Shown here in pieces: positions 27,084 through 33,823 of a stretch of DNA of 47,973 bases (positions are counted from its first letter, which is position 1; the number at the start of each line of letters is the position of its first letter). The DNA comes from Bacillota bacterium (lineage in GTDB: Bacteria > Bacillota > Sulfobacillia > UBA3575 > DUQP01), in the NCBI GenBank assembly GCA_012837735.1, contig DUQP01000041.1, positions 1 through 47,973 of the forward strand, written 5' to 3'. Both the position numbers and the translations under genes were made by a program. The notes below the pieces were generated by a model, which was given only the letters and a program-made list of their open reading frames with translations, did no database searches and was not told the DNA's origin.

Positions 27084-27521
27084 CTAAAGGTCAAGGTGCA
27101 AATCCTCCAGCTTTTCCGCTGCTTCCTCATATGTCAGCTCCGCTTTGGCGCTATATTCCTGCCAGTTATCCGCACTCCAAATCTCAACCCGGTTGGAGAC
27201 ACCAATCACAACCACCTCGCGCTCCAAGCCGGCATACCTCCGCAGACCGGGCGGCACCAGGATGCGACCCTGTTTGTCCACTTCACACTCGCTGGCTCCG
27301 GAGAAAAAGAAGCGCACAAAAGCGCGGGCGTCTGCGCGCGTAAAAGGAAGCGCTTTCAGTTTCGCTTCAATCATGGACCATTCGGCGTGGGGATATACAA
27401 ACAGGCAGTCATCAAGCCCGCGCGTGATCATGAAGGAATCCCCCAGCCCAGCCCGAAACTTGGCTGGTACAATCAGCCGGCCCTTTTCATCGATGTTGTG
27501 GGTGAATTCCCCCATGAACAT
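27084..27521 (-). CDS. mraZ: Transcriptional regulator MraZ
   Basis: DNA-binding regulator of the dcw cluster with two AbrB-like SpoVT domains. The 145-residue protein begins [20 protein letters not shown] and repeats the fold with [17 protein letters not shown]. The ATG at 27521 has GGAGGT seven bases upstream. The open frame to 27563 would read through the operator repeats and is rejected. As first gene of the cluster it probably represses its own transcript by binding the repeats at 27540-27575. Confidence 0.96.
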   Translation of the reverse strand: MFMGEFTHNIDEKGRLIVPAKFRAGLGDSFMITRGLDDCLFVYPHAEWSMIEAKLKALPFTRADARAFVRFFFSGASECEVDKQGRILVPPGLRRYAGLEREVVVIGVSNRVEIWSADNWQEYSAKAELTYEEAAEKLEDLHLDL

Positions 27522-27539
27522 CCGGCGCACCTCCACAAA

Positions 27540-27575
27540 CCACTTGCCCCCACTTTTAACCACTTTTCCCCACTT
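27540..27575 (-). promoter_or_regulatory. MraZ operator: four AAGTGG repeats at 10-bp period
   Basis: Four copies of CCACTT (AAGTGG on the minus strand) start at 27540, 27550, 27560 and 27570, exactly one helical turn apart, ending 19 bases before the mraZ ATG. MraZ is known to bind short direct GTGG-type repeats with this spacing in front of its own gene, in Mycoplasma as AAAGTG repeats and in E. coli as TGGG repeats. Confidence 0.85.
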
Positions 27576-27644
27576 TGACGGTCATATTCTCCTCCCCCGC
27601 AGATTTTCCTGCTTATTACGGAAATATTTTCCCGATTCTATTTG

Positions 27645-27675
27645 GCATATTTGCTAGAACCGACAAGAATACTAA
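27645..27675 (+). promoter_or_regulatory. candidate mother-cell promoter of the coat operon
   Basis: GCATATT is a perfect match to the SigE -35 (KMATATT). AATACTAA, 16 bases downstream, is a weaker match to its -10 (CATACAMT), and the spacing is longer than usual. A SigE or SigK promoter is expected for coat genes. It lies 43 bases before the start codon. Confidence 0.35.
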
Positions 27676-27718
27676 ATTGCGAGCATATTACCGTGCAAAA
27701 TTAAGGAGGTGCTGCGGT

Positions 27719-28705
27719 TTGCCGAACCTAACCCAAAAAGAAGTAATGGATCTCAGTGATCAGCTGCACGTGGAAAGCACGATGATTGAGAAGCTCGGAA
27801 CCTATATCAACCAGGTCACGGATCCTCAATTGCGTGCCCTTTTGCAGGATGTTCAACAATCACATCAGCGCAGCTATGACACTCTCGTCAATCAAGTCAA
27901 CATGGCTTCCCAGGCCACTGGCAGTATCGGTCAGATGGCCGCCAGCTCTGTCGGACAGGGACAGGCTGGCATCAGCCAAAACAGAGGAGGCGGTAGCGTG
28001 GGTGGCGGTTACATGATGGCCGGTGGTAACATGGGAGGCAATTTGCCCGGCCCAATCCCCGGCGTACCAGGAATTTACGGCGGTTCAGGAATAAGTTCCA
28101 GTGGCTACGGGATGGGTTCCGGAAGTGGGAATCTGAGCGGTCCGATCCCCAGTGTACCCGGCATTTACGGGAGTTCGGGAATCAGTCACAGCGGCAGCTT
28201 CGGGATGGGACAGAGCGGTTATGGAATGGGTGGCAATCTGGCCGGCCCGATCCCCGGTGTGCCGGGCATTTACGGCAGCGGTGGCCAAACAAGCGGCTTC
28301 GGTTCCGGTAGCTCTTCAGGATTTTCTGGCATGGGCAGCTGGATGGGTTCTGGCAGTGGGAATCTGGTTGGTCCAATCCCAGGCGTGCCGGGTATGTATG
28401 GTAGTGGCAGTCCGGGCTTCGGCCAGGGCGGGGTCTCCGGCGGATTCGGGATGGGACAAAGTGGTTATGGGATGGGTTCCGGCAGTGGCAATCTGGCCGG
28501 CCCAATCCCCGGTGTACCGGGCATTTACGGCAGCGGTGGCCAGACAAGTGGCTTTGGTTTTTCTGGATCTTCCGGCATGAGCGGCATGGGCGGGGTCAGC
28601 CCCGGCGGCGTGAGCGGGCACTTGGCGGGCCCGATCCCCGGTGTACCGGGCATTTACGGCGGTGGTGGCCAGACAAGTAGCTTCAATCAGGGACGTCCTT
28701 ACTAA
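27719..28705 (+). CDS. CotF-like spore-coat protein with Gly/Pro repeat tail
   Basis: Predicted spore-coat protein of 328 residues. Residues 1-62 form a charged helical hairpin (LTQKEVMDLSDQLHVEST, then DPQLRALLQDVQQSHQRSY) like the ferritin-like CotF/coat family of clostridia. Residues 65-105 are a Gly/Ser/Gln linker, and 107-314 carry six copies of G(N/H)LxGPIP(G/S)VPG(I/M)YG separated by Gly/Ser/Met-rich spacers. VPG-type turns recall elastin-like sequence, so a flexible or self-assembling tail is likely; this is inference. The start is TTG with a perfect AAGGAGGT eight bases upstream. The open frame to 27575 crosses the MraZ operator and is rejected. It is the first gene of a plus-strand operon divergent from mraZ. 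Confidence 0.88.
   Translation: MPNLTQKEVMDLSDQLHVESTMIEKLGTYINQVTDPQLRALLQDVQQSHQRSYDTLVNQVNMASQATGSIGQMAASSVGQGQAGISQNRGGGSVGGGYMMAGGNMGGNLPGPIPGVPGIYGGSGISSSGYGMGSGSGNLSGPIPSVPGIYGSSGISHSGSFGMGQSGYGMGGNLAGPIPGVPGIYGSGGQTSGFGSGSSSGFSGMGSWMGSGSGNLVGPIPGVPGMYGSGSPGFGQGGVSGGFGMGQSGYGMGSGSGNLAGPIPGVPGIYGSGGQTSGFGFSGSSGMSGMGGVSPGGVSGHLAGPIPGVPGIYGGGGQTSSFNQGRPY
28037..28660 (+). repeat. six in-frame GPIPGVPGIYG repeats
   Basis: Repeat cores of 45 bases start at 28037, 28127, 28232, 28358, 28487 and 28616. Start-to-start distances are 90, 105, 126, 129 and 129 bases, that is 30, 35, 42, 43 and 43 residues. The last units are the most alike, including the SGGQTSGFG extension in units 3 and 5 and a related one in unit 6, which points to recent unit duplication. 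Confidence 0.95.
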
Positions 28706-28716
28706 GGAGGGATAGT

Positions 28717-29076
28717 ATGCGTCCAAACCCAAACAGCAACCGACTCTCGGACAAGGCGATCTGTATTGACTGTTTGAACAACGAAAAATACATCACATCG
28801 GTTCTGAACAGCCATGCCAGCGAGTCCGCCAGTCCGCAGCTACGACAAATCTATATCGACCTGAACCGCAGTTGCCATCAGAACGAGGAGCGGATATTCA
28901 GCTTTATGCAGCAGCGCGGTTGGTACCAAGTGCAGTCGGCGGATCCCCAACAAGTGCATCAAACCAGAAGTGAGTTTCAACCGGTCGGGACCCAGCAACA
29001 GGTGCCTGGCTACCAATCGCCGGTTGGGTACGGGCAGCCAAGCGGCATCCCCCAATCCGGCCATTGGCGGCACTGA
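28717..29076 (+). CDS. CotF-family spore-coat protein
   Basis: Predicted coat protein of 119 residues. The first 72 residues form the CotF-like domain: LSDKAICIDCLNNEKYITSV, then SPQLRQIYIDLNRSCHQNEE, and the family end IFSFMQQRGWYQV. The rest is a Gln/Gly/Pro-rich low-complexity tail ending GHWRH. The ATG has AAGGAGG six to seven bases upstream, 11 bases after the repeat-tail coat gene, so the two are co-transcribed and may act as a pair. Two cysteines in CIDC could form disulphides or crosslinks. Confidence 0.88.
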   Translation: MRPNPNSNRLSDKAICIDCLNNEKYITSVLNSHASESASPQLRQIYIDLNRSCHQNEERIFSFMQQRGWYQVQSADPQQVHQTRSEFQPVGTQQQVPGYQSPVGYGQPSGIPQSGHWRH

Positions 29077-29104
29077 GCCTGACCAACCCAGAAAAGACTA
29101 CCAA

Positions 29105-29132
29105 CAGAGGCGGAGAACCTTCTCCGCCTCTG
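29105..29132 (+). other. perfect 13-bp inverted repeat after the coat genes
   Basis: CAGAGGCGGAGAA and its exact complement are separated by CC. No U tract follows, so it is either a weak terminator, an RNA-processing or stabilising hairpin for the coat transcript, or an attenuator in front of the next gene, which starts 22 bases later. Confidence 0.6.
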
Positions 29133-29153
29133 TCTCTGTGGAGGCCGGGAGTT

Positions 29154-29795
29154 GTGGGCAATTATTTTGTTCATCCCCTAATCTCCGACCCAGACGTGAC
29201 CCGCTTGCAATTCCTGGTCACAGAAGGGCGGTTACAAAGCGGTTTTCCCTTCCTGGCGGCGGTGGTCGGCCTGCAAGGGACCTGTTTAGCAGCACATAAA
29301 TTGGCCAGCGCCCTCACTCGGCTCGTTTTGCCGGCCGCGTCCTGGGGCAGCCCACTCGCCCTGGACACGGCCCTGGCCGCCTGTGCGGAAACCCTAAAAG
29401 ACTTGCCCGGGCGCTCCGCTTTAGCAATGGCCATCTGTTGTGCTGTGCCAGGGGCAGCGGGACCGAGCGGGGGGATTGTCGGCAGCCCACATATCCCTCC
29501 CCAACCCGCCCACGGGGAAGCAGAACCACTGGGCTATGGTTTGGTGACAGTAGCAAATCCCGGTGGGCCAGGCCTGGTAGCCTATTGCGATACACTGCGT
29601 GCCAAGCAGCTCTTGCACGATCTGCCCACAGGCCAAGGGGGACAAACGCTCTTAAGCACGATTATAACCCGCGCCCAGGGCATCCCTTTCGCCATGGCTG
29701 TCACCGATGCTACCGCTGTTACCGGTGGGCCGGGCGGGATCGCCGTGCGTTCCGGCCAGCAAGTACACTATTTCCTCATCTCTGCAAGCGAGTAA
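29154..29795 (+). CDS. Unknown 213-residue protein behind the coat genes
   Basis: I do not recognise a family. The protein is rich in Ala, Gly, Leu and Pro, with no clear transmembrane helix or signal peptide. Visible features are a possible helical segment GTCLAAHKLASALTRLVLP, a small hydrophobic patch SALAMAICCAVPG, and a C-terminal part with GYGLVTVANPGGPGLVAYC and VTDATAVTGGPGGIAVRSG that looks like an alpha/beta domain. The GTG at 29154 has GGAGG nine bases upstream. A GTG/ATG-initiated longer form from 29064 would overlap the coat gene and the hairpin, so I reject it. Same strand and spacing suggest linkage to the coat operon; a terminator follows directly. Confidence 0.72.
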   Translation: MGNYFVHPLISDPDVTRLQFLVTEGRLQSGFPFLAAVVGLQGTCLAAHKLASALTRLVLPAASWGSPLALDTALAACAETLKDLPGRSALAMAICCAVPGAAGPSGGIVGSPHIPPQPAHGEAEPLGYGLVTVANPGGPGLVAYCDTLRAKQLLHDLPTGQGGQTLLSTIITRAQGIPFAMAVTDATAVTGGPGGIAVRSGQQVHYFLISASE

Positions 29796-29800
29796 TCAAT

Positions 29801-29828
29801 AAAAAAGCCGACCCTTGCCGGCTTTTTT
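29801..29828. terminator. bidirectional Rho-independent terminator
   Basis: AAAAAAGCCG and CGGCTTTTTT pair around an 8-nt loop. It closes the plus-strand coat operon 6 bases past the last stop codon and also serves the convergent DUF134 gene. Confidence 0.9.
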
Positions 29829-29846
29829 GTTTTAATCATTTTGACC

Positions 29847-30287
29847 TCAACGCTGACCATGCCTGCCATGGGCCTGCTCCCTGCGTCGCACCGTCGGGCT
29901 TCCGCAAGCAGTACATTCCATATCCCGGGCTCTCTCGCCATTGCCGTATGGCACATCCCATTCGAACCCGCAATCTCCACAGACCAGATGCCTGAGCGCT
30001 AATCGGTAGTGACCGCCGGCGATACGCAAAGCCTTGCCGTTCGTCAAGGCATCAGCCACTTTGCGCCGGGCCCCAACCAAAATCCGCTGAAAGGTAGTGC
30101 GGGCAATCCCCATCCTCTCGGCACAGGCCTCCTGCTCCAGACCTTCCAAGTCTTTCAACCGCAAGGCCTCTACCTCTTCCACAGTCAGCTGGACCTCCGC
30201 TAGATTCCGCAGGGGTACACCCTGTGGCTTAAAAAAGGAGTAGGGTGGCATGGTCTCAACGCGACGTCTTTTTGGTGGTCGCGCCAC
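29847..30287 (-). CDS. DUF134 family predicted DNA-binding protein
   Basis: Predicted transcriptional regulator of 146 residues. The start MARPPKRRRVE and the sigma-like helix-turn-helix LTVEEVEALRLKDLEGLEQE, then ERMGIARTTFQRILVGARRK, are the DUF134 signature. A C-terminal zinc ribbon follows, with CGDCGFEWDVP and CTACGSP giving two CxxC pairs. The GTG at 30287 is behind GGGGGTG. DUF134 proteins are often encoded near NifX-like and Mrp-like genes, which are present a few genes upstream, so it may regulate that set. Regulation of butyrate kinase is equally possible. Confidence 0.88.
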   Translation of the reverse strand: MARPPKRRRVETMPPYSFFKPQGVPLRNLAEVQLTVEEVEALRLKDLEGLEQEACAERMGIARTTFQRILVGARRKVADALTNGKALRIAGGHYRLALRHLVCGDCGFEWDVPYGNGERARDMECTACGSPTVRRREQAHGRHGQR

Positions 30288-30341
30288 AGGCTTCACCCCC
30301 CGCAATAAGCATAGCACCACCATCCACAACCGTCAATCTGA

Positions 30342-31415
30342 TCAATATGTCAGGGGTGCTTCCTCTTGCCGCAACACTCGCAACGCGCCCGCCGCCAGAG
30401 CTTCTTCTTCCATCCCGCCCGGGTACACGAGCACTGGTGCCAGGAACGCCACCCGCTTGGTGATCCCCTCCCGCAGCCATTGCGAATTCATTGCCCCGCC
30501 GGTCAGGACCACGGCATCAATCTGACCGTCCACCACCGGCGCCAGGGAAGCAATATATTTGGCAAACAGATAGATCATCGCCTCCATCAACAATGTCGCC
30601 CGCTCATCCCCCGACCGGGCCCGGGCTTCCACTTCCCGCAGGTCTCTGGTCCCCAAATGGGCATATACGCCACCTTGCCCGGACAAAAGCTTCAGTACCT
30701 CTTCTTTACTGTATTTTCCCGAAAAACAGAGTTCTACTAATGAGGTAGTGGGCAGCGACCCGGAACGTTCCAGCGCGAACGGGCCTTCCACATCACAGTT
30801 GTATATGTCCACCATGCGTCCCCCATGATGCATGCCGATCGATCCGCCCCCACCCAGGTGGGCCACGATCAGGTTAGCCTGATCGTAAGGCTTCCCCAAC
30901 TGAGCCGCCGCTTTGCGCGCCACTGCCTTCAGATTCAGAGCGTGGCTCAAACTGAACCGTTCCAGCTGCGGCAAACCACTGACCCGGGCCACAGGCGAGA
31001 GTTCGTCCACCGACACCGGATCGACCACATAAGCCGGTATGCCCAGCTCTTTGGCAATCTCGTGTCCAATCAGGCAAGCCAGATTGGAAGCGTGAAAACC
31101 CTGCCGGCCAGTGCGCGCATCATCCAGCATGCGCTCGTTGACTAAATAGGTGCCGCTTGGCAAAGGCCGAAACCGCCCGCCCCGGCAGGCAACCGCTGCT
31201 AGATGCTGCGGGTCGACCCCACTGTCCCTTAAGCCCTGCCGTACGCATTCCGCCCGGCCGGGCAACTGCTCAAGAATGGTGGCACAACCAGCTAGCCATT
31301 CAGCCGCATGGTCATATGTTTTTCCAAAAAGACGTTCTTCCCCGGCAAACACCGCCACCTTGGTCGAGGTGGAGCCAGGATTAATGACAAGTATCAATTC
31401 CCCTTGGACAGTCAA
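30342..31415 (-). CDS. buk: Butyrate kinase
   Basis: ASKHA-fold acyl kinase that converts butyryl phosphate and ADP to butyrate and ATP, or works in reverse. The 357-residue length suits Buk, not the longer acetate kinase. Marks are ILVINPGSTSTKVAVF, RGGRFRPLPSGTYLVN, AHLGGGGSIGMHHGG and GPFALERSGSLP. The TTG at 31415 has GGGGGG six bases upstream; the frame stays open to 31457. No phosphotransbutyrylase gene is adjacent, so it may act with a distant ptb or on branched-chain acyl phosphates. Confidence 0.93.
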   Translation of the reverse strand: MTVQGELILVINPGSTSTKVAVFAGEERLFGKTYDHAAEWLAGCATILEQLPGRAECVRQGLRDSGVDPQHLAAVACRGGRFRPLPSGTYLVNERMLDDARTGRQGFHASNLACLIGHEIAKELGIPAYVVDPVSVDELSPVARVSGLPQLERFSLSHALNLKAVARKAAAQLGKPYDQANLIVAHLGGGGSIGMHHGGRMVDIYNCDVEGPFALERSGSLPTTSLVELCFSGKYSKEEVLKLLSGQGGVYAHLGTRDLREVEARARSGDERATLLMEAMIYLFAKYIASLAPVVDGQIDAVVLTGGAMNSQWLREGITKRVAFLAPVLVYPGGMEEEALAAGALRVLRQEEAPLTY

Positions 31416-31498
31416 GCTGAGCCCCCCTTTTCTCTTCAACATAGCCTGATATTTCATTATTATCGTTCAATTTCCTTCACGGGGGGCAACACTGAACC

Positions 31499-31522
31499 GG
31501 GGTGGCGGTCTCCCGCCACCCC
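31499..31522 (-). terminator. GC hairpin after the mini-protein gene
   Basis: A perfect 10-bp stem (GGGGTGGCGG/CCGCCACCCC, 4-nt loop) begins one base after the stop codon of the 50-residue gene. There is no U tract, so it is a terminator of uncertain strength or an RNA 3-prime-end stabiliser. Confidence 0.55.
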
Positions 31523-31523
31523 G

Positions 31524-31676
31524 CTAACGCTTATTCCACTGATGGCGCCGCTTGGACAAAAACCCGACAAGTGACGGCAATACTCGCCAGCAGAGTGCCC
31601 AGGAAGTTGTCCTAGCGCGCCGGGGAACCCCGACAAGGCTGCGACCTGCCGGCCCATTTCCGTCTCTGCCTGGCAT
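31524..31676 (-). CDS. 50-residue MPG(x)DG-type mini-protein
   Basis: Short gene below usual length cut-offs. It starts at an ATG 14 bases after the mrp stop with GGGAG seven bases upstream and ends one base before a strong hairpin. The N-terminus MPGRDGNGPAGRS matches the start shared by the two nearby DUF5320 proteins (MPGGDGTGP and MPGGDRTGP). The middle is hydrophobic (about 25-40, with WALCW) and the end is basic (SKRRHQWNKR), so it may be a small membrane protein with its C-terminus inside. An overlapping 65-codon frame in another register has no start signal. Function is unknown; a role with the Mrp carrier is inferred from the tight linkage. Confidence 0.55.
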   Translation of the reverse strand: MPGRDGNGPAGRSLVGVPRRARTTSWALCWRVLPSLVGFLSKRRHQWNKR

Positions 31677-31690
31677 CAGTTCACTCCCTG

Positions 31691-32476
31691 TCAGCCATCG
31701 ATCACTTCCGCCAAAGATTGCAGCGTCGTCTGTTCATAATCCTCAATTCGGCCCTCGTCCGCCAGACTGGCCAGTTTTTTGTCCAACGGGAGCGCACCGA
31801 GGAACCGCAAGCCCGCGCCGGCGGCTGCCGCCCGGGTGCGGCTCGGTCCAAACACCTGAATCCGCTCTCCACACTGCGGACATTCCAGGTAACTCATATT
31901 CTCCACCAAGCCAAGAATTGGGATTTCCATCTGGTGCGCCATGTTGATTGCCTTGGCAACCACCATATTGACGAGCTCCTGCGGCGATGTGACTATGACC
32001 AGACCAGCCAAGGGCAGGGACTGCATGACAGTCAAAGGCACATCGCTCGTGCCTGGGGGCAAGTCCACCAATAGGTAATCCAGTTCACCCCAGATGACGT
32101 CCGTCCAGAATTGTTGCACTGCACCCGAAATCAGCGGTCCGCGCCAGATCACAGGCGCCTGCTCATCCGGCAGCAGCAAGTTCAATGACATAATCTTAAT
32201 CCCGCGCTCGGTTTGCGGCGGGATGAGCCCCTTCCCTTCTGCCGGGCTGCTCGGACGGCTAGTGACCCCAAACAAGCGCGGAATACTCGGGCCTGTGATA
32301 TCCGCATCCAGCACCCCTACCTTGTAGCCACGCCGCGCTAAATCAACAGCCAGCAAAGCAGTCACCGAGGATTTCCCTACCCCGCCTTTGCCGCTCATCA
32401 CTGCCACGACGTGTTTGATGTGGTTTTGCTCAAGTGTCTTGACCTGACCCGGACTTTTCTGTGCCCCTGCACTCAT
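31691..32476 (-). CDS. Mrp/NBP35-family iron-sulfur carrier ATPase
   Basis: P-loop NTPase of the Mrp/ApbC family that carries and transfers Fe-S clusters in the cytoplasm. The 261-residue protein has the deviant Walker A SGKGGVGKS (28-36), LDADITGPSIPRLFG, LLVDLPPGTSD and the cluster-binding C199-P-Q-C202 near the C-terminus. There is no N-terminal DUF59 domain, as in the short clostridial and archaeal forms. The ATG has a GGTGG Shine-Dalgarno. It lies among DUF5320, NifX-like and DUF134 genes, a common grouping in anaerobes. Confidence 0.93.
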   Translation of the reverse strand: MSAGAQKSPGQVKTLEQNHIKHVVAVMSGKGGVGKSSVTALLAVDLARRGYKVGVLDADITGPSIPRLFGVTSRPSSPAEGKGLIPPQTERGIKIMSLNLLLPDEQAPVIWRGPLISGAVQQFWTDVIWGELDYLLVDLPPGTSDVPLTVMQSLPLAGLVIVTSPQELVNMVVAKAINMAHQMEIPILGLVENMSYLECPQCGERIQVFGPSRTRAAAAGAGLRFLGALPLDKKLASLADEGRIEDYEQTTLQSLAEVIDG

Positions 32477-32538
32477 CTCTTGCCACCCCCATTACTTGCC
32501 ATAAGTCCCAGATACTTTGATAGTCTTGTCCGCGCGGA

Positions 32539-32916
32539 TTAATTTCCGGAGCGCTTGGCTTGCCTGGCCTCTTGCCGCCTCAAGGCGCGAGGTTTGCTCG
32601 CAGCCCGTTTTGGGTGTTGTCCTTCCCTTTTAACGTAAGCAAAGTTCGAGTAGACAATACTCACAAAAGACCAGATAATAATCACACCCAGCCAGTAATA
32701 CACAATTCGCTCGCCAAAGGCAGCCACCAACCATCCCACGGGAGCGGTGGCGATGCCGATCAGGATCGCCGTCGTGCCGATGAAGCGCCGCAGGCCGGCC
32801 CGGTCCGCTACCTGCTTTCCTTCCGGCACTAGCAAAAAATCTATATTGCGGAATCGCACCAAGACGCCAAACGCCGCTAACAATATTCCCCCTACCGGAA
32901 AAACAATGTAGTCCAA
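32539..32916 (-). CDS. Small membrane protein of unknown function
   Basis: About 125 residues. Three hydrophobic segments are visible: about 4-20 (VFPVGGILLAAFGVLV), 47-65 (GTTAILIGIATAPVGWLV) and 72-92 (YYWLGVIIIWSFVSIVYSN). The C-terminal 30 residues are very basic (HPKRAASKPRALRRQEARQ) and probably cytoplasmic. The layout resembles DUF3784-type proteins, but I cannot confirm the family. The TTG at 32916 has GGAGG seven bases upstream; ATG codons at 32943-32949 behind AAGAAGG are a serious alternative. It lies between the broken radical SAM gene and mrp. Confidence 0.7.
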   Translation of the reverse strand: MDYIVFPVGGILLAAFGVLVRFRNIDFLLVPEGKQVADRAGLRRFIGTTAILIGIATAPVGWLVAAFGERIVYYWLGVIIIWSFVSIVYSNFAYVKREGQHPKRAASKPRALRRQEARQAKRSGN

Positions 32917-32974
32917 ACCAGACCCTCCCATCTCGGCACTCATCATCACCTTCTTATCATATCACCGCGATGGG

Positions 32975-33409
32975 CTAAGAGCCATAACCACCCGGCACTA
33001 GAACGTCCAGGGAGGACACCACAACATCCGCCGCCCGCAACTCCTGCCGCAATTCTGGTTTGAAAAGCAAAGAGCCATTTGTGAAGACCACCACCGGCAG
33101 TTTCGTGAGCCGTTTCACAGCTCTAATCATCAACCCCAACCCATCATGCAATGTGGGCTCGCCGGATCCGGAAAACACCATACAATCTGGCTGGGAATCA
33201 TTCCGTCAAACCTGTTCCAAATCTTTCAGTACCGCCTCGACAGGGACATATGGGCGGCGGTCGAGCGTGTGCGTGGTGTGCCCCAACTGACATTAGACAC
33301 AGTCATATGGGCAATATTTGCGGGGGATGGGATCCACTCCCAAAAACCGGCCCAGATGCTGCGAGCGCACCGGGCCAAAAACATAAGACATGGGATTCAC
33401 CACCAACAT
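32975..33409 (-). pseudogene. Broken radical SAM protein gene
   Basis: Continuous reading from the ATG at 33409 gives [20 protein letters not shown], then the cluster motif CPYDCV-stop-C, a COG0731-like radical SAM start. The TAA at 33293-33295 replaces the aromatic residue before the third cysteine of CxxxCxxC. A second stop, TGA at 33206-33208, lies 29 codons on; it could come from CGA by one change. The frame then continues well (MVFSGSGEPTLHDGL, the SAM-binding glycine motif, and PVVVFTNGSLL) and ends at 32975, about 145 codons in, whereas relatives are considerably longer. Two stops plus the lost C-terminus make a decayed gene likely. A sequencing error could explain one stop but not all three faults. 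Confidence 0.85.
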
Positions 33410-33413
33410 GGGT

Positions 33414-33435
33414 AAGGCGGGACAATGCCCGCCTT
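33414..33435 (-). other. hairpin before the broken radical SAM gene
   Basis: A perfect 8-bp stem (AAGGCGGG/CCCGCCTT, 6-nt loop) lies between the first DUF5320 gene and the radical SAM remnant. With no U tract it is at most a weak terminator for the NifX-DUF5320 transcript. Confidence 0.5.
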
Positions 33436-33448
33436 GCCCATTTTACAC

Positions 33449-33787
33449 TCACTCTTCTTCAGCATCTTCCAGCTCACCCAGACGAGCTTCCAATTCTTCC
33501 AGTTGCGCCTGCAGAGCCTGCGTCTGACTGCGCAAATATTGTGCTTCCTGGCTGGGAGTCATTCCTGCCGGGCCATATGGCATATAACCCCCCATATATG
33601 GCCAGGCCATGGGCGCAAACCACCTGCGCCCCATACCGCGCCCACGGCTGCCCCAGCCGCGTCCGAACCAGCCTCTCCCCATGAACGGGTTGGCATAACC
33701 CGGGGCTGGAAAACCGGCGCAGTAACCTGCACCTCGACCTGTAAAGGGACCGAAACACATCGGCCCAGTACCGTCACCACCTGGCAT
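33449..33787 (-). CDS. DUF5320 domain protein
   Basis: Small protein of 112 residues. The N-terminus MPGGDGTGPMCFGPFTGRGA and the following GYCAG match DUF5320, a family found next to NifX-like genes in anaerobes, with no known function. The middle is rich in Gly, Arg, Trp and Met (GRGWFGRGWGSRGRGMGRR). The C-terminus is an acidic coiled coil (QTQALQAQLEELEARLGELE) that should mediate oligomers. The ATG at 33787 has GAGGAGG eight bases upstream. It is co-oriented with a second copy and the NifX-like gene. Confidence 0.85.
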   Translation of the reverse strand: MPGGDGTGPMCFGPFTGRGAGYCAGFPAPGYANPFMGRGWFGRGWGSRGRGMGRRWFAPMAWPYMGGYMPYGPAGMTPSQEAQYLRSQTQALQAQLEELEARLGELEDAEEE

Positions 33788-33823
33788 GTTGCTCACCTCC
33801 TCGTGGGATAATGGTTGCTAAGA

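Noticed and set aside
26173..27087. Plus-strand open frame of 304 codons
   Set aside because: Antisense to rsmH, which has all its catalytic motifs.
28182..28547. Minus-strand frames across the coat repeats
   Set aside because: They mirror the repeat structure of the plus-strand gene and have no ribosome-binding sites.
28037..28660. Evenly spaced repeats as a CRISPR array
   Set aside because: The repeats are in frame, code for a constant peptide and are separated by Gly/Ser-coding spacers of unequal length. No cas genes are present.
31460..31657. Minus-strand 65-codon frame between buk and mrp
   Set aside because: It starts inside the 50-residue gene, runs through the hairpin at 31499-31522 and lacks a start signal. 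The overlapping 50-codon frame is better supported.
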